The position numbers and the translations under genes were made by a program. A DNA stretch of 64,000 nucleotides from Magicicada septendecula. Lineage: Eukaryota > Arthropoda > Insecta > Hemiptera > Cicadidae. The stretch lies in contig JAWRYS010001469.1 of NCBI GenBank assembly GCA_034769895.1, positions 62,001 to 126,000 of the forward strand, read 5' to 3'. How positions within the stretch are numbered: the stretch's first letter is position 1; each line of letters begins with the position of its first letter. This document shows, one piece after another, positions 45,645 through 55,520 of the stretch. The notes below the pieces were generated by a model. That model was not told where the DNA came from, did not search any database, and saw only the letters and a program-made list of their open reading frames with translations.

Positions 45645-47666
45645 TTATAACGAAACATTGTTATCAATGTTTATCGTTCTAACTGGAGTACGCATAATAA
45701 GGGTTATCTGCTACAATTGTACATTTAGAAGGGTATAGATAAGATTTTATATAGCAAACAAAACAGATAACAGTCCACCTGCATAAATATGTATAATTTT
45801 GTCGGCACATGTCAGAAGTGTTTTAAAACTTAAATAATAAAAAAATGACAAAAGATTAAGAAGAACTAGGTTGACCAGTGAATAGTGCGGAAATGTAGCT
45901 TTATTTAGACACCAAACACATAACGAGATAGTGAGAGTGTCGTGAACTATAAGCGTTTTACTATTTCACACCTTTCGCGGTGCTAATTAAAGATCGCGTG
46001 TATACATAGCTAATAACTGTGTTCAAGACACGTCTAACAAACAACTTTGTTACCTAAATAAATAAAGGATTGTTGAGATATTCGCCGATAGAAACTCATT
46101 TTGCACACGTGGCTTTGCCCTATAAACAGTGAGCCAAAACGAGCATCTCTCTCATTCATAAAGTATTCGTTGAGTCGTACACACGGAACGATACGCTGCA
46201 GAAGACGCTTCAATGAGACCGGCAGACACCTGAGTTACTACAACTACGTACTACGGACATCAGACTATACCCGAGGCCAGAGACGCTGTGTCCATGACGA
46301 TAAAGGAACGACACCTAGCCTAGCTGTTCATACACCGCTAAGCGACGCTGACGGAGGTTTCGAGAGGAATAGCTGTACTCAACGCCGACGCCTGAGACCC
46401 GTGTACATCTGTGTAACATGAAATCATCAAAACAGGTGACCTGATATGGTTCAGGGTTCATAATAATGTTGTAAAACACAACAAGTAAATGAAAAGCCGC
46501 TATAAGCGAAATTGAACAGTTTTAAATAATTGATAAACATTTAATTATATAGGCGGTATGACTAAAGCCTAAAGACACTTTTAAATGTTGTACTGTATAT
46601 CATATAGAGACATTTATTCTAAAAGACAGAACATTTAGATAATGTGTGATTATTATAATAATATGTTAATAAGAGTGCAGAAAGACTCTAAGCAAATGTT
46701 TTCATGAGATTGTGCACTGTATAAAAAAATTATCTTTGATAAATTAAATGTGATAAATTAAGGGAGAGTGCAGAGAAGCTCTAAGAGTGTTATCAAGATA
46801 TTAGATGTCACAAATTTTATTGTTTCATATTAATTATTGTTGATAGCCAAGCAGGCTGAAGAGTAGAATAATTAAAAGGGAGTTACCCTTAATAAAAATG
46901 TTTAGATTAATAATAATTACCATAGAGATAACGATAACTATAACCCTTGTTATATTCATTTAAAAAGTTCGTATTTTATTTTCTCATGTATAAAGAACAG
47001 GGTTACGGATTTCATAGAATGAAATCAATTCAGTATTTCCATTTTATTAAATAATTATTTCAATATAACAAAAATGATTTTTATAAATGAATTATAATTA
47101 CAGGCAGACAGTGTGAAACTGCCCATATATGTGTGTATATTTCCATGTTATATGTTTTGTGTATATACTGTGTATTGTATGTCTTATTTTCAGGAACTTA
47201 TAAATTATGTACTAAGATATATGATTTTAATATTTGATTGTTAGACGTAAGCATTATAACAATATATCACTAGAGAAAATATGGTAAAGTAATATTCAAG
47301 AAAGAATATAAATGGTGGAACCCGCCGTAAATTGTGTTAAATATTTGAAATTCTTTTTATTATTATGATTTGTTTAAAGATAAGCACCTTGAGGGTGACA
47401 ATTATAATCATTGGAATGATAGACTAAAAAGGTAGTTTTCATTTATTCACAATTTATACAACTCAGCTTCCTAAAATAATTCTTTTGGAAACACATCGTC
47501 CCAACTCGTTACCTGATACCTAATAAGCCCAAATCCCACACCTAATAGCCGGCAAAGCAGAAAAGTACCATATACTGCAGGTAAGTGTTGGCATGATATA
47601 CCCTAACCAGGTCCATGTAAAACTCATAATCCATAATGAAAGAAATCATAAAAAGATGTGTTGCAA
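45645..47666 (+). repeat. 3' LTR, about 2022 bp
   Basis: Second copy of 40245-42266 with two substitutions. Preceded by the PPT and TG (45643-45644). It carries the same TATA/initiator pair and the donor-like CAGGTAAGTG at 47578, which points into flanking DNA. Confidence 0.95.
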
Positions 47667-47691
47667 TATATATATATGTATGTGTGTGTGT

Positions 47692-47722
<31 letters not shown>
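47667..47722. repeat. Compound (TA)(TG)(CG)(TG) microsatellite
   Basis: Directly right of the 3' LTR, probably part of the insertion target. Confidence 0.95.
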
Positions 47723-47739
47723 GCAGTAGGGTTTATGGT

Positions 47740-47970
47740 ACATCAATGTATGTTATGTTTATATTGCCGACGTTTCGTTCCGTAATCACGGAACATTTTT
47801 GAGGCGTACTGGTGTTGATTTAGCAACGGCGCGCGTTTTATATCTTGCTTCCCTTGAGCATGTCGCTGTGGGAGGGCCCGAGCGTGGAGGTGATTGTGTT
47901 GTGGCCATATGTTGTATTCACTTCTGTCGTTGGCCGTTCCTCTCCTCATTCGGCAAATTTCCATGCCATC
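47740..47970 (-). mobile_element. PLE-like end with hammerhead-like motif
   Basis: On the minus strand a GC-rich stretch (frame 47964-47743) leads into the hammerhead-like motif at 47769. Both the motif and the run-up CCTCCACGCTCGGGCC...CAAGGGAAGCAAGATATAAA resemble PLE pseudo-LTR ends as I know them. There is no RT. The extent is approximate. Confidence 0.4.
47769..47803 (-). ncRNA. Hammerhead-like motif, degraded core
   Basis: Minus strand: CTCAAAA in place of CUGANGA (two core changes), perfect stem GTTCCG/CGGAAC, GAA, ACGT and C. The stems are kept but the core is mutated, so it is almost surely inactive. Confidence 0.45.
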
Positions 47971-48755
47971 ACTTAATCATTTCTTATTGTTAGTTCGTGC
48001 TAAGAATTTTATGTTTTTGTACTGGAATCAAATTAACACGATTATTCATTAATTTATCTCAAACATCTGAAGATATTTTTTTTCTATTGTATTGTATTTA
48101 TTGATCATTATCATTATCATTATCATTATCATTATCATTAAGATTATCATTAATCTGAAGATAGTCATACAGTCAATGAAACTTGCGTCAGGTTAAATAA
48201 AACAATTAAAATAATACAATCTACTTGCAGAAGTAATTACAGAAGTAATTTTGATAATATAAAAATAGTGCAAGAAACTCAAAGAGTTACTTATAAAGAA
48301 ATGATGGATCAAAAACTATAAAAGGTTATGTATCCCCTTCTTATAACCATGTGTGTGTGTGTGTGTGTGTGTGTCTACTTCAAAGGGAATTTAAACAGGG
48401 AATTATTCAATATGCATATACACACCACAGCTATAGCAACGCACAACGGGGAAATCGTATCGTCCAATTGAAGTACAAAACCGCTCAAAAGAATATTGTT
48501 TTGTATTATATGTAAAATGATTGAAAATCAGTAAAAAAAAATATACTTTATAAAATGTAGTTTACCTTAGACACTAGAGGATTACGAAACGCCATTTATA
48601 TTTCCTTTTTTAATTTACCTGTAACAGAGAAAAATACTGCACTGTAAAACATAATTAAAATCGTATTTACATACAAAGTCGTCAATTAACAAACTTTAGT
48701 AAGTTAAACAATTCGCTGTTAGTATTCACAATTGAATGGAATTTTATATTATTAG
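47971..48755. other. AT-rich with ATTATC and GT repeats
   Basis: About six ATTATC units at 48105-48140 and a (GT)n tract at 48350-48374. No gene. Confidence 0.7.
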
Positions 48756-48758
48756 AAA

Positions 48759-49154
48759 CAGTGGCGTGTATAGAATTTGGCCTTGGGAGAGGTCCGCGGG
48801 GTCGGGTCGGCTTCATACAAAGTCAATATGATTACTTGTAAAGTGGCTGAAATCAGTGTCCTTAAACTAAATGTTAATAACACAACAAAACCACGCGTTA
48901 TTGAAACATTACTTACAATATGCTTGTTGACTGAATTGATTTTTCTATATTTCACATTTCAAACGTATGCTCTAATGCTGTGTAACAAAGCTGTTTCTAT
49001 ATTTAAAAAACAGCTACTACTGTATTAGCGTACACAGCTGAAAGAAATAATAAAGCAGGCCAACAATTAAGAGATTAACGAAGTTCGTCAATTTTTTCGA
49101 CCCTGTGGTGGGGACACCGGTCCCATTTATCGTCTCCCCGTAAATACGCCCCTG
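48759..49154. mobile_element. Possible short DNA element with CAGKGGCGT ends
   Basis: CAGTGGCGTGTAT at the left and (reversed) CAGGGGCGTATTTACGGGGAGAC at the right recall hAT-like termini. The match is only about 10 bp and no 8-bp duplication is seen, so the call is weak. Confidence 0.25.
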
Positions 49155-49277
49155 ACTTGGGTAAAAGGTATAAGAGATACAACGAAACACAGAGAAATCC
49201 GAAGAATAACGTTTAGGAAGATCATAAAGCTTCGAAGACAGAATGCAAAAAACTACTTGCAATGCTGTCCAAAAATA

Positions 49278-49281
<4 letters not shown>

Positions 49282-49337
<56 letters not shown>
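49282..49337. repeat. (GT)n microsatellite
   Basis: 28 GT units. Confidence 0.97.
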
Positions 49338-49338
<1 letters not shown>

Positions 49339-49574
49339 CAATAAGAAATGAAACGTAATGGAACAACAAAACCGTGGATGCTATTGAAACCAGATATCGA
49401 CGCTATTGATAATAAAGAAAAAACGAATAAAATAGTAAAAAGTGTCCATAATAAATATTATAAGTAAATAATATAGCGAGTGCATGAACGGACATCGCTC
49501 ACGTACAGAATCTGGTCAGCAGAATAAGCGGGGAGGTGTCGTCAGCATGGGGGGGAGGGGTTTCGGTAACCCAG

Positions 49575-49701
49575 TGAACACAAATTTTCAATTAGTCCAG
49601 TCGCTTCCGGCCTTCGCCACGTCGAATAAAATTAAAACTAAAAAGGTTTCAATCCGTTGAAAGGAATTCGTTAAAAGTAAACAGCGTAGCGATCCAAGAA
49701 T

Positions 49702-49705
<4 letters not shown>
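49575..49705. repeat. Dispersed repeat S, copy 2
   Basis: Relative of 18456-18600 in the same orientation; see shared blocks there. It ends at a (CA)n tract. Confidence 0.75.

Positions 49706-49744
<39 letters not shown>
49706..49744. repeat. (CA)n microsatellite
   Basis: Pure CA tract at the end of repeat S copy 2. Confidence 0.95.
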
Positions 49745-49748
<4 letters not shown>

Positions 49749-50211
49749 AGGACCGCGTGAATGTATGACGAAGAGATCAGTGATTCCAGACATTACAATT
49801 GGTTGGGTGTTGAAACTCTGCTACAAACTTGACGAGCAAAGGAGTTCTCAGTTTTGACTCGACCGTTTGGCGTTTGTCTGTCTATCTGTCTGTCTAACTG
49901 ACTGATTGTCTGTCTATTTGTGGTATGCCTCACCATCACTTTAAACGCATCATAAAACTTGCATTACATGTCCATAATTCTACACTACAGAATCCTACTT
50001 TTTTTTAGATTCATCGCTACAAAAATAGGATGTCAAAAATGATGAAAATTGCAGTCAGGTATAAAATTGAAGGAAATTTAAATATAGTATTAGATTTTAA
50101 AATTGTCAAAATTATCGGACGTCAGGACCCTAAACGTAAGTGAAGGTTTCGATAAAATAGCAAATATTTTTGTCGGGTATCAAATAAAAAAAGAATCTTA
50201 ACTAGCATATA
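49745..50211. other. Intergenic with (GTCT)-rich patch
   Basis: An imperfect GTCT/GACT tetranucleotide run at 49872-49920. Nothing else recognised. Confidence 0.5.
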
Positions 50212-50220
50212 AATATGGTG

Positions 50221-50222
<2 letters not shown>

Positions 50223-50255
<33 letters not shown>

Positions 50256-50556
50256 TACTATTACTATTACTATTATTGGGTCCTTCAGTCTTTCGACTGG
50301 TTTGTACCCTCCCCGCATATACCCGTGGTGCATGTGTTACGGAGTCTCTCACAGGTATAATGGGATCTACAGTTTAACGCCGGATCCGAACGGCATAGTT
50401 GGGGAGGGTTTATAATAGGCAGAATACCTCTCGCTGGTTTTCCATCGCCTTGCGACGGGGAACGGTCGTATCTAAATCAGATGGCCCCGGCGAGAATTAA
50501 ACCCGCGCCGACAGCATAGCAGCGCCACACGCTAGCCACTACGCCACGACCGCCCC
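50223..50556 (-). mobile_element. Complete tRNA-derived SINE with 11-bp target duplication
   Basis: Read on the minus strand: a tRNA-like head (GGGCGGTCG, A-box TGGCGTAGTGG at 50546-50536, B-box-like GGGTTTAATTCTCG near 50504-50491), a 200-bp body, and a 3' tail of AAT/AGT trinucleotides (50276-50223). AATATGGTGTT flanks it on both sides (50212-50222 and 50557-50567) without a mismatch, the mark of LINE-mediated retroposition. A and B boxes would drive Pol III transcription. The B box deviates from GGTTCGANTCC. The body is not one I can name. Confidence 0.9.
50536..50546 (-). promoter_or_regulatory. Pol III A box of the SINE
   Basis: TGGCGTAGTGG on the minus strand fits TRGYNNARNGG, ten bases from the SINE 5' end as in a tRNA gene. 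Confidence 0.7.
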
Positions 50557-50639
50557 AATATGGTGTTAAATTTAAAAATTTTCGAAATTCTGGGACTCTA
50601 GGGCTCTAAACAGAAATCAAAAGTTTTTTTTTCAAATTG

Positions 50640-50999
50640 TGGAATACAGCAGTGTTTCAGATAGACAGCTCAGCCAATCAGATAGCGAGCCAGATAGCGA
50701 GCCGCTCCCGGACGGTTTGGGTCGCGTCGTCACTCAGTCGCTAGGGAAGACCACTGAGGATGACGGTCGCAGCTGAAGTCGAAACGTTTAGATCTACGAA
50801 AAGGCAACCACTTCCCGACAGCCCGGAAAATAATTTTACTGAAGATGAAGTGAGATTGTTACGAAAACATGACAATAAAATGATAACGGACAAAGTAAGA
50901 GATCACACATTAAGGAAAGCGTTAACTAAAATATTCGTGAACTCTACATTGAAAGAAAAACCAGTTGAGATGATTCGGAGACAGTATTATAACGAGTGA
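50640..50999 (+). mobile_element. PLE-like segment: hammerhead motif followed by an open frame
   Basis: A GC-rich run-up (CAGATAGCGAGCC repeated) leads to the motif at 50754. An ATG at 50760 inside it opens an 80-codon frame (MTVAAEVETFRSTKRQP... EVRLLRKHDNKMITDKVRDH... MIRRQYYNE). I do not recognise this product. In PLEs the coding region follows the ribozyme-bearing pseudo-LTR, so this could be the start of a decayed PLE ORF. The link is inferred from position alone. Confidence 0.35.
50754..50788 (+). ncRNA. Hammerhead-ribozyme-like motif with intact core
   Basis: CTGAGGA at 50754-50760 matches CUGANGA exactly. Then GAC...GTC as the base of stem II (50762-50780), GAA at 50781, palindromic ACGT and T at the cleavage position. 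Stem II is weakened in its upper part and stem I is poor. Confidence 0.5.
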
Positions 51000-51264
51000 G
51001 AAAACAATAACTCAACGAGCGTTAGAGGCTAGACAATTAACCAAGAAAAGCAGAAACAGGTATAGAAAAACTAGAGAGCTGAAACAATAAATAGCTTCAA
51101 AGAGAGTGGAAATGTGGTAGATGTAGTTGAAAAAGCACAGAACACAAGAAGATGACAAAAATAAAATAAGAAATACGATGATTAAAGCTAGAATAGGCGT
51201 AATGATTAAGAAGGAGATGAAGTCACTACACATATTTAATTTATTAATTTAAAATTTCATGTTC

Positions 51265-51815
51265 TTTTTTTCCTTGGCTACAAGTACTAGGTCATATAAA
51301 CGTATTCTGTCACCCGTGTCATCCTTGGACTATCCACGTCTTCTTCTACCAATGGCTTTATAGTTCAATGCCGCTTTCGGCAATCCATCCTCTGTCATCC
51401 TTTGCGGATGATCCCACCATTGTCTTCTATAAGTTAAAATAAATTAATTTATGTCCTTTACTTCCAGTTCTGCTCTGATATACTCATTCCTTATTCTAAC
51501 TTGCAATGTAAAGTTTAAAGTATTTCGAACAAACTGTATTTCAGCACTCTGAATCTTCGCGCATTGCTTTATCGTAATGACTCACACTTCATTCGCATAT
51601 GTCAATGTGAGTTTTGCAATTGTCTTATAAAACTTAATTCTTGTGCTGTGTTTTTGTTCGATTTATGAATCCATGTACAAGTATTCGTAAGTTTATTTAT
51701 CTTGTCTTTTATATCAGATTCAGACAGACAGATTGTTCACATCCAAGGCACTTTAAACGGCCCATATGTTCTAAGTGCTGTCTTTTATAATTAACTCAGT
51801 CCTCGCCGGACTTAA
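51265..51815 (-). mobile_element. LINE fragment, family A, antisense (old copy)
   Basis: Degraded relative of 1069-1790 and 25785-26420: reversed, it has the CCACRTCTTCTACCAATGGC-type tail region, GATGATCCCACCATTGTCTT and the CAGTCCTCGCCGGA-type segment in the same order. It has no usable frame left. Confidence 0.8.
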
Positions 51816-51892
51816 AAAAGTAATTTAAAATCTAAATATTGTAAATAATTTATCATAAAATGTAAAACAAAACTAAGGAAAATATACAAAAA

Positions 51893-52925
51893 GATCAGTT
51901 TGCTTTTTAAAGAACTTGGGGGTACTCGAGAGGAAGTATTGTCTCTTCGTTTAAGCCCTAATTATGGAGAAAAATCTAACGCTTAACGAAGGAATCATGA
52001 TAGTATTCGTTGACATCGAAAAGGAATTTGAAAAAATCTTGGAATTGGAATACAATGTTCATTGTCCTCTGAGATGTAAAGATTGACTACAGGGTTAGAA
52101 GAATTATCCTGCAGCTCTGCAAGAACCAGAGAGGTCTCACAGCCGTGGATGGACTTCAAGCAAACATATGGAAAGGTGTTAGACAAGGTTGTGGATTATC
52201 ACCACTGCTGTTCATCTTGTATCTTAAGTACACGATGAGGAAACCAGCAAAAATCGTAGTCTATAATAATTTATGCAATATGTTATAATACGGTCGTTTT
52301 GCAGGCGACATTGAACTTTAAGGAAAATGAGAAAAGTTAAAAAAATAAAAATAATAAAAATGAGGAATGTACATTTTTATTGTTATTACGATTTTTTCAA
52401 CATTTCAACTATCTTGGACGTGACATTACTTATGATCAAGATAGATATATAGAAAATAAAGGGACAGTTTTCACAAGATTGTGTGAAACGATTTGGAGAA
52501 CGCTGGGAAATAAATGTAGAAAAAAACTCAACTAAAATTGTATAAAACAACGGCAATACCTACTCTAGTGTATGGTTTTGAAAATTGGGTCATAAAGAAA
52601 AAAGATGAACAGAAGATACAAAAAGCAGGAATGAAATGTCTGAGATCAGTTACAAGGTGTAATAAACGAGATTGTAGAAGACATGAAGAGATAAGAAGTG
52701 ATTTAGATAATATTGCAGTTATTGAAGGGCTTAAAGGATACAGAATAAAATGGATTCATCACATCAATAGAATGGAAGAAAGTAGAATACCAAGGACGGC
52801 GATAGATTACAAAGCAAGAGGCAGAAGAAAAGTTGGTAAACATAAGAAAAGGTAGACTGTGGAATAGGAACAGGCCGCTAAAGCCTAAAACCGTTAAGAA
52901 GATGATGATAATAATAAAAATGCGC
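51893..52925 (+). mobile_element. LINE fragment, family B, from RT to 3' end
   Basis: Pieces in order: DQFAF...GTREEVLSLRL, MIVFVDIEKEFEKI, WKGVRQGCGLSPLLF, RFAGDIE (catalytic FADD changed to FAGD), FQHFNYLGRDIT, TTAIPTLVYGFENWVIKKKDE, EEIRSDLDN, HINRMEESRIPR and the 3' end PLKPKTVKK with a GAT/AAT tail. The longest frame is 52538-52855. The catalytic Asp change and many frameshifts make it dead. It is head-to-head with the family A copy on its left. Confidence 0.88.
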
Positions 52926-53147
52926 ACTGGAGAACGCGTAAGTAAATAATTTGACATTTTTTATGTACTCAAAATATCTTGTAAGAAAACCTCGTAAATC
53001 TTGTTCATCGTTACTTGTTTATAACAAAAGTTTGAGTCTGATCTACGCTTTTAAATTTTACGTACTTTTAAGAAAACAAGCTCTGACAGGAATATAACTT
53101 CTTTTTCCCCCCGTAAAACTGTACGATCTTTATTAAAGGATAACGCC

Positions 53148-53390
53148 TTGTCTCATAAAAAATTCAACTTTCCTGAACTGGCAACTGGCTGTCGTATTAA
53201 ACTACATTTCATGACAGCAATAATACGCTCGAGCCAGAATCAGATACAGCGGAAATCGACCAAACTGAACGCGCTGCAGACAGATTTATCGTCAGTTGAC
53301 TTTACAATAGCAATCAAACTGTCGTTGCTTTCAGACTTTATACTTCAATTCAGTAAAGTTAAATTGTTTATAAACGAGCTTGAAATTCTT
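53148..53390. repeat. Dispersed repeat T, copy 2
   Basis: Aligns with 29860-30090 in the same orientation. The frame 53148-53417 overlaps and has no motif. Confidence 0.7.
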
Positions 53391-53439
53391 TATTCTTACC
53401 GTATCTTTTCTAAATAAACTGAACACCAAATATAAATTT

Positions 53440-53835
53440 TAGAAAGGGTAGGTCGACTATGGATGCGTTGTTTATATTACGAAAGATAATAGAGAAGAGG
53501 CGGGAGTATAACCAGGAGACGCATATCGCTTTTGTTGATGTGGAAAAAGCATTTAATAATGTAGACCGTCAAAATTTATGGAATATTATGAATAGAAGAG
53601 GATATCCACAGCATTTAATGAATTCAGTTAAGATCTTTTATAAAAGTACGTCTGTAGTCCTGGATCTGAATGGCAGGCTCTCAGGCGACATTCCAATAAA
53701 TAAGGGAGTTAGGCAGGGATGCTGTGTTTCCCCAGCCTTGTTTAATATATACATTGACGACATGTTGAGAGCATAGACATCCAGAGTGACTTCAGGAATA
53801 CAGCTTAACAAATCAATTTGTATAGGTTTGCTTTG
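53440..53835 (+). mobile_element. LINE fragment, family A, RT palm part
   Basis: Frame 53459-53776: RKGRSTMDALFILRKIIEKR, HIAFVDVEKAFNNVDRQ (first catalytic Asp), GVRQGCCVSPALFNIYIDDM, then a TAG; the reading continues as SRVTSGIQLNKSICIG, the same junction as in the copy at 1069. It is the only family A copy here that keeps the N-terminal half of RT. It stops before FADD. Confidence 0.88.
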
Positions 53836-53984
53836 TTAGTACTTTTTCGCTAAGAAATGAAAAAAGTCAGACTCGCATAGCACTTCTGTTCTGGTGCCGA
53901 TCAGCAATTGTTAATATCATTTTGTGATAGGCCTATGATCAGCAATTTTTAATAAGGCTATTGTGAGCCTTAAATTTAAAACAG

Positions 53985-55520
53985 TGGCGTGGTGGATGTA
54001 ATAACTATCCTCTATGGTGGACCGAAGAAGTAGCGGTTCTTATAAGTGAAAAAAGACAAGCATATCAGAAGCGATTAATGACTAACGATACAGTAGATAG
54101 GAAACAATACGCAAGATTAAATAGAGAAATCAAGAGATCAATTTCAAAAGCGAAAAATGAAGCATGGGAAATTAAGTCTGAAGAAATCTTACACTTGTAT
54201 CGGCTCAACCAAGTCGATGGGTGGCCTGGAAATTGATTAAAAGTGTTCGAGCTAACAGACAAGAAAATAGTAGGCTAGATATTATTCAAGAAAAATAATG
54301 GAAAAAGCATTATACCGATCTACTAACGGAAACGAGACAGGAATTTCTGGAAGAAAATTTACCTGAGGAAGACTATAGTAAAGAAGAATATGATAACAAA
54401 GAAAACATAATAACTGCAGAAGAAGTGTGGAAGGTAATTAATAACGTAAAAAATAATAAATCAGCTGGACCAGCAGGAGTCCCAAACGAGTTGTTCAAAC
54501 ATGGGCCTGAAATTTTGATGGAATTACTGGACTATATATTTAACCTGTTCCTTAGGGGAGATGAGATACTACCAGAATGGACAACGGCGCATATCAGCAA
54601 TATTCTGTATATAAAAAAAGGGAACCGCCAAACTGCACTAGTTATAGAGGGATTAATGTTACAAATTCTTTTATATGGTAAGATTCTCAAAAATCGAATC
54701 GAGCAAGAAATGAAAGATGTTGCAGAGTAGAACGGATTCCGAGTTGGTAGGTCATGTGTTGATAGTATTTTTACACTCAAACTAGTTGCGGAAGAAAGGA
54801 TGCCTCACAACCTTCAAACCCATATTGTATTATCGATTTAACTAAAACATATGACAGTGTGCCGCTTGCAATATTATGGAGAGCTATGCAGAATCAAGGA
54901 ATAAGTAGTAAATGTATAAAAGCAACTAAACAACTATACAAAGATATGACAGCTCAATTTAAAATAGTGAAAAGGATATCCAGCAAGGTAAATATTAGTA
55001 AGGGCTTGAAACAGGGTTGTTGCATAGCTCCGACTTTGTTTAAGATCTATCTAAATGAAGCCCTAACATCATGGAGGAAAATGCCGTAATATGGCTGTAT
55101 CAGTTGGAAATCACAAGATGTTTACAATACACTTTGCAGGGGATCAGGCTATAATTGCAGAGGACGAAATTGATATAAGTTATATGCTTAGGAAACTAGC
55201 AGAAGAATATGCGAAAAGGGGTCTCGAAATAAATACTTCAAAAACTGAGTACCTTAGAGTAGGCGGTGAAGGTCAAGACCTATAGCTAGGAACAAAAGTG
55301 ATAAAAATTATTAAAAATTGAAGTATTTGGATGTAACAATGACATCGAATGGTGACAGCAACGAAGATATAAAAGTAAGGATAGGACAAGCTAAGACAGC
55401 AACAAGACAATTAAACAGTCTGCCTTGGAGTCCACGAATAAAATCAGAATATATAAATACTTACAACAGGTATTTTGAACGATTATTTCTGTGGAACGGA
55501 TATAACAGTGACTGAAAAGT
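53985..55520 (+). mobile_element. LINE fragment, family F, linker to RT C-terminus
   Basis: About 1.5 kb in sense. NPWWTEEVAVLISEKRQAYQ (linker between endonuclease and RT), KNNKSAGPAGVPNELFKHG and PEWTTAHISNILYIKKGN (RT block 1-2), NGFRVGRSCVDSIF after a TAG, VPLAILWRAM, ISKGLKQGCCIAPTLFKIYL, HFAGDQAIIAED (FADD changed to FAGD), INTSKTEYL, and KYLDVTMTSNGDSNEDI. The frames 54425-54730, 54859-55089, 55091-55285 and 55318-55515 are its pieces. It lacks the endonuclease and the C-terminal tail. Confidence 0.9.

Larger units (their letters stand above)
40245..47666 (+). mobile_element. Young Ty3/gypsy-type LTR retrotransposon lacking PR-RT-RNase H
   Basis: A 7.4-kb element: 5' LTR (40245-42266), PBS-like site (42274), Gag ORF (42658-44199), integrase ORF in the same frame (to 45543), A27 tract, polypurine tract (45629-45642) and 3' LTR (45645-47666). 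I compared the two LTRs line by line and found two differences in about 2022 bp (40302 C versus 45702 G; 40913 G versus 46313 A). The internal region is only 3.4 kb because protease, reverse transcriptase and RNase H are absent. TATA flanks the LTR-shared region on both sides (40241-40244 and 47667-47670), a candidate 4-bp duplication, though the site is AT-rich. If LTRs start at TG (45643), the 5' copy carries TA there. Confidence 0.93.

Noticed and set aside
48105-48140. ATTATC hexamer array as telomere-like repeat
   Set aside because: Insect telomeres are usually TTAGG; six hexamer units are an ordinary microsatellite.
50470-50556. A functional tRNA gene
   Set aside because: A-box and B-box-like sequences exist, but the acceptor and anticodon stems do not pair properly, and it is the head of a SINE.
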